Assembly: GCA_964484255.1 (NCBI GenBank)
Contig: CAZAEH010000041.1
Span: 1 to 8,731 of the forward strand
Length of the DNA stretch: 8,731 bases
Direction of reading: 5' to 3'
DNA from: UBA6215 sp964484255
GTDB taxonomy: Bacteria > Omnitrophota > Gorgyraeia > Pluralincolimonadales > Pluralincolimonadaceae
A program made the position numbers and the translations under genes. Of the stretch, positions 5,170 through 8,731 are shown piece after piece. The notes beneath the pieces were generated by a model. That model did no database searches, had not been told where the DNA came from, and saw only the letters and a list, made by a program, of their open reading frames with translations. Numbering within the stretch: position 1 is the first letter of the stretch; every line of letters starts with the position of its first letter.

Positions 5170-7089
5170 TTACTTGTTAGAATTTGCATAATCTATTATT
5201 TTATTACACAATTGTTCAAGAACTTTCGATTTTTTTCCATTTTTCCATAACTTTTCAAGAATTGCAGCTATTATTAGTTCATTTTTGTTCTTGTTTTTGA
5301 TTTCAGACCATTCGTTCTCTTGCATCACTTCTTCTTTTGCTTTATCCCAAACTTTCTCTCCAATATCTTTTCTTACAGTTCCCCCAATGTTGTCAGGCCA
5401 CATTACCACATTTGCTTCTATAATAATATTTTTTGAAAGGGGATCAAATTTTTTGACAGAACATAACTTAAGAATACAGCTATTATCTCTAACGTTGTTA
5501 TCTCTTTCCTTTTCATTATAAACGTCGCCGTCAAAAATAGCAAATACTGACATAGAAAATCCTTGAGCTATAGCAAGCGGTCTGCTCATATTATTCTTCC
5601 CTGAAGCAACTACAAAATGCAACCCCAATCTCCTAACATCAATCCATTTTTCCATTAGGTAAAAATAAGTGGATACAAACCCTACGTCTTCTGTACCTTC
5701 AACTAAAATAGGTATGCGCGCAAAAAATAATTCATTTAATGACGGTTGCATAACATGAGCAACGGTAACAACTAAAGCGTTAAGCGATATCGGAGTTTTG
5801 CCTAATGCTACTGCTAGTTTCTTATTTAAATCGCTTATGGATAAAGTGGTTACGCGAGATTCGCAATTGATCTTCCTAACTGCTTTAACATCTTCAAATC
5901 CTTTGCTTGGAATAAAATACGGACTATGAGTAGTGATAAGGATTTGAGAATTGCCTTTTGAAAGTTTTTCCAGCAATTCCGACATATAGTAAGCCTGGGG
6001 AGGATGCTGGTAAAGCTCCGGTTCTTCGAAACCTAACAATAGACGCGGAGATAACGTGTCATCAGATACAGCAAGTTCCTGTAAAAGTGCAATTAACAAA
6101 GATCGTTGCACGCCATGACCCAAACGAGATATCTCTCCTATGAACTTATCTTCCCCTGCCACCATTTTTACTATTGGATCATTTATTGAAATGGATTTGT
6201 CCTCATCGTAATTCCAGTATAATTCTAGTTTTGTGCCAGGGTGACTCCATTGACGCAACCTATTCTCAAGAGAAGCAGAAAGACTTTTTAATGCATCTTT
6301 TTCATTTTCAACTATCTTTTTATATTCTTCAGAGATTTTGCTCTTTAAACCATCCATTTGATCTTTAAAATTAACTTTCGTTCGCACTGTACGTTCTAAC
6401 AATTGCCCCAAAGCTGTTTTTCTGCTTTCTTCTTGTTCCGTAGAAACATCTTTTACCGCGGGAATGAATACCCATTGAATATATTTTGGTAATCTTCCTG
6501 CACCCCTTGTAAACCCATAAAATTCTTGCGTGCTCTCTTTCAGAACACAAAGTTCTTTATGGCTCTCTTCATAATTTCTTAAAGATTGGGCTTTATCTGC
6601 CATGCTTCTTGCAATAGGCAAATCTTTGAATTTCTTCCGTAATCCGTTATAAAGTTCTTCTAATTCTTTCGCTTTAGCGCCTGCTTCCATTCTTCCAAAA
6701 AAATTAACAAAATCAGACATGACGAGTCTAGATCCAACTTGTTTTACTGGAGCAGATTGAGATTGAGAATCCCATTCAGCAACAGCTGAAATAATCAACT
6801 TATCTTGCCGAAAATATTCTTTAAAATCCTCCTTTGCTTCTGAAGATAAATCGTCAAAAGTAATGGTAATTCTAACTGGATTACTAATATTCCCATGATG
6901 AAAATCCTCTTTAGATAGATTAGCTACATTCATATTAGGTACTGTATTCCTAAAGAATATATTTAAGGCTGTAAGTACTGTCGATTTTCCGCAACCATTT
7001 GGGCCAACAAGACAATTATAACAATCTAAATTGATAGTTTCATTTTTGAAAGATCTAAAATTATCTATCTTAATTTCTGAGATTTTCAT
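5170..7089 (-). CDS. OLD-family ATP-dependent endonuclease (ABC ATPase plus Toprim), stand-alone
   Basis: The protein is 639 aa. The N-terminal ATPase starts MKISEIKIDNFRSFKN, with Walker A GPNGCGKST (29-37), ABC signature LGHGVQRSL (323-331), Walker B RLLLGFEEPEL (349-359) and H-loop ITTHSP (385-390). A helical, charged insertion of about 140-300 separates the ATPase lobes. The Toprim domain follows: ILVEGTED (461-468, with E464), a conserved-looking ASGKNN (495-500) and FAIFDGDVYN (516-525, with D520/D522), the acidic metal site for DNA cleavage. Related proteins are P2 Old and Gabija GajA, which degrade DNA and act in phage defence. No UvrD-like GajB lies next to it, so a class 1 stand-alone OLD is likely. 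AAGGGAGGG precedes the ATG by about 10 nt. The gene is much more AT-rich than the flanks and sits between tRNAs and SemiSWEET, suggesting acquisition. Confidence 0.92.
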   Translation of the reverse strand: MKISEIKIDNFRSFKNETINLDCYNCLVGPNGCGKSTVLTALNIFFRNTVPNMNVANLSKEDFHHGNISNPVRITITFDDLSSEAKEDFKEYFRQDKLIISAVAEWDSQSQSAPVKQVGSRLVMSDFVNFFGRMEAGAKAKELEELYNGLRKKFKDLPIARSMADKAQSLRNYEESHKELCVLKESTQEFYGFTRGAGRLPKYIQWVFIPAVKDVSTEQEESRKTALGQLLERTVRTKVNFKDQMDGLKSKISEEYKKIVENEKDALKSLSASLENRLRQWSHPGTKLELYWNYDEDKSISINDPIVKMVAGEDKFIGEISRLGHGVQRSLLIALLQELAVSDDTLSPRLLLGFEEPELYQHPPQAYYMSELLEKLSKGNSQILITTHSPYFIPSKGFEDVKAVRKINCESRVTTLSISDLNKKLAVALGKTPISLNALVVTVAHVMQPSLNELFFARIPILVEGTEDVGFVSTYFYLMEKWIDVRRLGLHFVVASGKNNMSRPLAIAQGFSMSVFAIFDGDVYNEKERDNNVRDNSCILKLCSVKKFDPLSKNIIIEANVVMWPDNIGGTVRKDIGEKVWDKAKEEVMQENEWSEIKNKNKNELIIAAILEKLWKNGKKSKVLEQLCNKIIDYANSNK

Positions 7090-7107
7090 ATAATAAAACC
7101 CTCCCTT

Positions 7108-7140
7108 AAAAACAAAAAGGGCGTTAGAAAACTAACGCCC
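7108..7140 (-). terminator. Strong intrinsic terminator between the tRNA unit and the OLD gene
   Basis: On the minus strand a perfect 9-bp stem, GGGCGTTAG (7140-7132) and CTAACGCCC (7127-7119), encloses a 4-nt loop and is followed by TTTTTGTTTTT (7118-7108). This should end transcripts from the tRNA-Val/Asp promoter. It lies only 19 nt before the OLD start codon, so OLD expression needs readthrough or a promoter overlapping the hairpin; an attenuator role is possible. Confidence 0.88.
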
Positions 7141-7147
7141 TATGGTT

Positions 7148-7177
7148 ACTATAATAAATATAAATTGTGCATCTTAA
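7148..7177 (-). promoter_or_regulatory. Candidate promoter just upstream of the OLD gene
   Basis: On the minus strand, TTAAGA (7177-7172) and TATAGT (7153-7148) are separated by 18 bp. The -10 matches consensus at five of six positions, the -35 at four. Transcription would begin near the base of the terminator hairpin, so the mRNA would carry a 5' stem-loop. It overlaps the leader mini-ORF, so the two readings compete; neither is proven. Confidence 0.35.
7149..7172 (-). CDS. Putative 7-residue leader peptide (MHNLYLL) ahead of the OLD gene
   Basis: AGGAG (7185-7181) lies 8 nt before an ATG at 7172 that opens ATG CAC AAT TTA TAT TTA TTA, then tandem stops TAG TAA. Three of seven codons are TTA leucine. 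The stop is 8 nt before the terminator stem, so a ribosome paused on the last codons would cover the 5' arm and prevent hairpin formation, as in ribosome-mediated attenuators. A seven-codon ORF with a good ribosome binding site can arise by chance in AT-rich DNA, so this is a hypothesis resting on position and spacing. Confidence 0.3.
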   Translation of the reverse strand: MHNLYLL

Positions 7178-7231
7178 CCGCTCCTGCTGCTTGCTAAAAC
7201 AACTTTAAACCTACTCCTTGCCTATACGCTT

Positions 7232-7261
7232 GTTTGTTTTGCGCTTAAGCGCAAAACAAAC
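7232..7261. repeat. 30-bp perfect palindrome downstream of tRNA-Asp
   Basis: GTTTGTTTTGCGCTT (7232-7246) is followed directly by its exact reverse complement (7247-7261). No T tract follows on either strand, so a classical terminator is unlikely. Next to it, GCGGAGT and ACTTCGC (7272-7285) form a near-perfect 14-bp palindrome with a single G-T pair. The cluster resembles REP-like elements or mobile-element ends, and it lies between the tRNA and the acquired-looking OLD gene. Confidence 0.7.
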
Positions 7262-7307
7262 TACGCAGGCTGCGGAGTACTTCGCTACGTCTATATAGGG
7301 GAAGTTA

Positions 7308-7386
7308 TGGCGGGCCCGACGAGATTTGAACTCGCGGTCTTCAGATCGACAATCTGACGTGCTAGACCAGGCTGCACCACGGGCCC
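7308..7386 (-). tRNA. tRNA-Asp (anticodon GTC)
   Basis: A complete cloverleaf of 79 nt including encoded CCA. The acceptor GGGCCCG (7386-7380) pairs with CGGGCCC, the D stem is GTGC/GCAC, and the anticodon stem TCAGA/TCTGA holds the loop TTGTCGA with anticodon GTC. The T arm is GCGAG-TTCAAAT-CTCGT. The discriminator G73 fits aspartate identity. It is the second gene of the tRNA unit, 40 nt after tRNA-Val. Its 3' side faces the OLD region, and tRNA 3' ends are common integration sites. Confidence 0.97.
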
Positions 7387-7401
7387 GCGGATAAATCAAC
7401 A

Positions 7402-7416
7402 CCCCTTTGCAGGGGG
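7402..7416. repeat. Small hairpin in the tRNA spacer
   Basis: CCCC (7402-7405) and GGGG (7412-7415) flank a 6-nt loop in the 40-nt spacer between the two tRNAs. The 10-mer CTTTGCAGGG at 7405-7414 recurs at 7552-7561, so the same motif flanks tRNA-Val and its promoter. It may help processing of the tRNA precursor; this is inference. Confidence 0.3.
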
Positions 7417-7426
7417 ATCTTCGAAA

Positions 7427-7503
7427 TGGTGGGCACTAGAGGATTTGAACCTCTGACCTTCTGAATGTAAGTCAGACGCTCTAACCAGCTGAGCTAAGCG
7501 CCC
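7427..7503 (-). tRNA. tRNA-Val (anticodon TAC)
   Basis: A complete cloverleaf of 77 nt with encoded CCA. The acceptor GGGCGCT pairs with AGTGCCC (one G-T), and the D arm is GCTC-AGCTGGTTA-GAGC. The anticodon stem TCTGA/TCAGA holds the loop CTTACAT with anticodon TAC. The T arm is AGAGG-TTCAAAT-CCTCT, and the discriminator is A73. It is the first gene of the unit, with a very short leader from the promoter at 7518-7546. Confidence 0.97.
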
Positions 7504-7517
7504 GAACAGTGGTGTGT

Positions 7518-7546
7518 AGAATACCACAAATCCCAAAGGGTGTCAA
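7518..7546 (-). promoter_or_regulatory. Strong sigma70 promoter of the tRNA-Val/tRNA-Asp unit
   Basis: On the minus strand a consensus -35 TTGACA (7546-7541), a 17-bp spacer and -10 TATTCT (7523-7518) are seen. The start point would be near 7511, about 8 nt before the tRNA-Val 5' end at 7503. A perfect -35 is typical of stable RNA genes. Confidence 0.85.
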
Positions 7547-7561
7547 CCCTGCTTTGCAGGG
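7547..7561 (-). terminator. Possible weak terminator of the M48 protease gene
   Basis: CCCTGC and GCAGGG form a 6-bp stem with a 3-nt loop, 22 nt after the protease stop codon and directly before the tRNA -35 box. Only two T residues follow, so intrinsic termination would be weak; it could instead insulate the tRNA promoter. Confidence 0.3.
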
Positions 7562-7583
7562 CGGGCGCCGGGTCCTTCCCCCT

Positions 7584-8699
7584 TCAGCGCCTCTTGAACT
7601 CCTCCGCCATCGCTATACGCTTGCCTATGGGCGGGTGGTCGTAAATGAATATCTCCTCCAGGCGTCCCGGCTCCTTGTCCGCAAGGTTCTGGGAGCCGAG
7701 TTTGCTCATCATGGAGATGAAAGCGTCCGGGTTCTGGGTTATCTCCAGCGCAAAACGGTCCGCCTGCCTCTCGAAAGCCCTGCTGAGGCCGTTCTGTATG
7801 GGCATCATCACAAGGGCAAAGACCGAAAATATCAGCGAAAGGAGCGGCAGGCCCGCAAGGTCCGAAACCCCGCTCAAACCTATGACAACAGAAAGCTTCT
7901 CGTAGGCCGCGCCGGCAAGGTAGAACCCTGCGAAAGCCGTAAGCGCGCCGAAGACCAGTATCTTCATGATGTGCCCGCGCCTGTGATGGCCCAGCTCATG
8001 GGCAAGGACCGCCTCTATCTCCTCGTGCGAATATTCCTTCAGCAGGGTATCACCGAGGAGTATCCTCCTTGTCCTGCCGAGGCCGGCGAGCGCGGCGTTC
8101 GCTTTCACCGTCTTGGAGCTGAGGTCTATCTCGTATACCCCGTTGACCCTGGCGCCGCATTTGGCGGCGAGGCCCAGGACGCGAGACTTCAGGTCCTCGT
8201 CGTTGACCTGTTTTACCTTGAAGAAGAGCGGCAATATCACGACGGGCGCCACCCTGCTAAGCACGACGGTAAAGAGTATCCAGAATATCGCCATCCAGAC
8301 CCACCAGTAGGTGTCGGAGCGCCTGAGGAAGAAATACAGCATCTCGATGAGTATGAAGAATATCACCCCGCTAAGCAGGAGTTTCTTCAGGTAGTCCTTG
8401 AACCATCCGAAAAAGTTCTGGTTGGAGAGCAAGAACCTCTTCTCTATCGAATAGCCCTGGTACATGTCCAGGGTAAAGGTCACCGCGCTGAATATCGCCC
8501 CGAAGACAAGATAATACACGGCCGTGGAGACCCAGGGGTTCTCCGAGATGCGTTCCGCAAAATTCCTTATCCACATGGACGGGCCCTGTGTCGCCATTAT
8601 ATACAGGAAGAGGAACGTTATCACAAGTTCCACGCCGAAGAGTATGTTCTTTATCCGCGAATATTTTTTCGCGGGTTCCTGCGAAAGATAGCTTATCAT
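7584..8699 (-). CDS. M48-family Ste24-type membrane metalloprotease (CAAX protease 1-like)
   Basis: This 371-aa multi-pass inner-membrane zinc protease has hydrophobic segments near 18-36, 58-78, 108-126, 132-158, 247-266 and 283-302. The zinc site is HELGHH (234-239; H234, H238, catalytic E235), with the third ligand E310 in FERQADRFA. KANAALAGLG (199-208) and DHPPIGKRI (354-362) are the other hallmarks of Ste24 peptidases. Bacteria lack CAAX prenylation targets in general, so quality control of membrane proteins, as for HtpX/BepA relatives, is the likelier role. Its length and long N-terminal membrane half fit Ste24 better than HtpX. The start at 8699 forms an ATGA overlap with an upstream frame, and the weak Shine-Dalgarno (AGGCA) suggests translational coupling. 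The protein ends before a short hairpin and the tRNA promoter. Confidence 0.94.
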   Translation of the reverse strand: MISYLSQEPAKKYSRIKNILFGVELVITFLFLYIMATQGPSMWIRNFAERISENPWVSTAVYYLVFGAIFSAVTFTLDMYQGYSIEKRFLLSNQNFFGWFKDYLKKLLLSGVIFFILIEMLYFFLRRSDTYWWVWMAIFWILFTVVLSRVAPVVILPLFFKVKQVNDEDLKSRVLGLAAKCGARVNGVYEIDLSSKTVKANAALAGLGRTRRILLGDTLLKEYSHEEIEAVLAHELGHHRRGHIMKILVFGALTAFAGFYLAGAAYEKLSVVIGLSGVSDLAGLPLLSLIFSVFALVMMPIQNGLSRAFERQADRFALEITQNPDAFISMMSKLGSQNLADKEPGRLEEIFIYDHPPIGKRIAMAEEFKRR

Positions 8700-8731
8700 T
8701 TTGCCTGCTGGAGATATATTTTGCGTATCTC
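8696..8731 (-). CDS. C-terminal end of an upstream gene, product unknown (partial)
   Basis: Reading from the window edge, this frame encodes EIRKIYLQQAK and ends in TGA at 8698-8696, overlapping the protease ATG as ATGA. TAA follows in frame. The overlap type matches the other junctions here, which is the only reason to call it. Eleven residues are too few to identify a family. Confidence 0.4.
   Translation of the reverse strand, partial: EIRKIYLQQAK

Noticed and set aside
5170..7089. Gabija system (GajA plus GajB)
   Set aside because: The OLD-type protein is present but no UvrD-like helicase gene flanks it on either side within the window.
7308..7330. tRNA-Asp 3' end as an attachment site with a second copy at the far end of the OLD island
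   Set aside because: I looked for the T-arm/acceptor sequence near 4860-5200 and elsewhere in the window and found no second copy; no integrase gene is present.
7211..7402. 63-codon minus-strand open frame spanning the palindrome and tRNA-Asp
   Set aside because: Most of it is antisense-free read-through of the tRNA gene itself and the palindrome; it has no ribosome binding site and no protein-like character.
7584..8699. HtpX rather than Ste24-type protease
   Set aside because: Length of 371 aa, a long N-terminal membrane half and the KANAALAGLG and DHPPIGKRI motifs fit Ste24 better; HtpX is usually under 300 aa.
1..8731. CRISPR array or tandem DNA repeats
   Set aside because: No regularly spaced direct repeats were seen anywhere; the repeats in the ankyrin and tyrosine/glycine proteins are protein-level and diverged in DNA.

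Overview
This is a bacterial window in which every gene I can support reads on the minus strand, so transcription runs from position 8731 toward position 1. Several features point to Candidatus Omnitrophota or a similar environmental lineage: moderately GC-rich genes packed with 1 to 8 bp overlaps, many small secreted proteins of unknown function, sigma70-type promoters, and tRNAs with encoded CCA ends. The lineage is an inference from gene style, not from a marker gene.

Right part (7504-8731): the last 11 codons of an upstream gene overlap by ATGA the start of a Ste24-type M48 membrane metalloprotease. After it comes a very good promoter (TTGACA, 17 bp, TATTCT) that drives a two-gene tRNA unit, tRNA-Val(TAC) then tRNA-Asp(GTC).

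Middle (4915-7307): downstream of tRNA-Asp is a palindrome-rich spacer. It holds a 30-bp perfect palindrome, a tiny leader-like ORF (MHNLYLL) with a good Shine-Dalgarno, and a strong intrinsic terminator. Then comes a visibly AT-rich gene for a stand-alone OLD-family ATPase/Toprim nuclease, a likely anti-phage or mobile-DNA gene without the Gabija helicase partner. Its stop codon directly abuts the start codon of a SemiSWEET sugar transporter. The composition shift and the tRNA on one side suggest an acquired gene, although no integrase or att repeat is visible.

Left part (1-4905): a promoter (TTGACC, 17 bp, TAAACT) precedes a tightly stacked array of nine genes. In order they encode a polytopic membrane protein, a small zincin-type metalloprotein, a ClC anion transporter, a secreted ankyrin-repeat protein, a 107-aa unknown with an apparently leaderless start, a BamE/SmpA-like secreted protein, a YhcH/TabA-family cupin, a secreted protein with Y-x-x-D-G repeats, and a partial secreted small beta-type protein running off the left edge. 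Starts were reassigned from overlaps (ATGA, TAATG), Shine-Dalgarno sites and signal peptides. The array looks like an envelope-directed operon of mostly undescribed proteins, with a possible internal promoter before the 107-aa gene.

The most interesting candidates are the leader-peptide/terminator arrangement in front of the OLD nuclease gene and the direct OLD-SemiSWEET junction.
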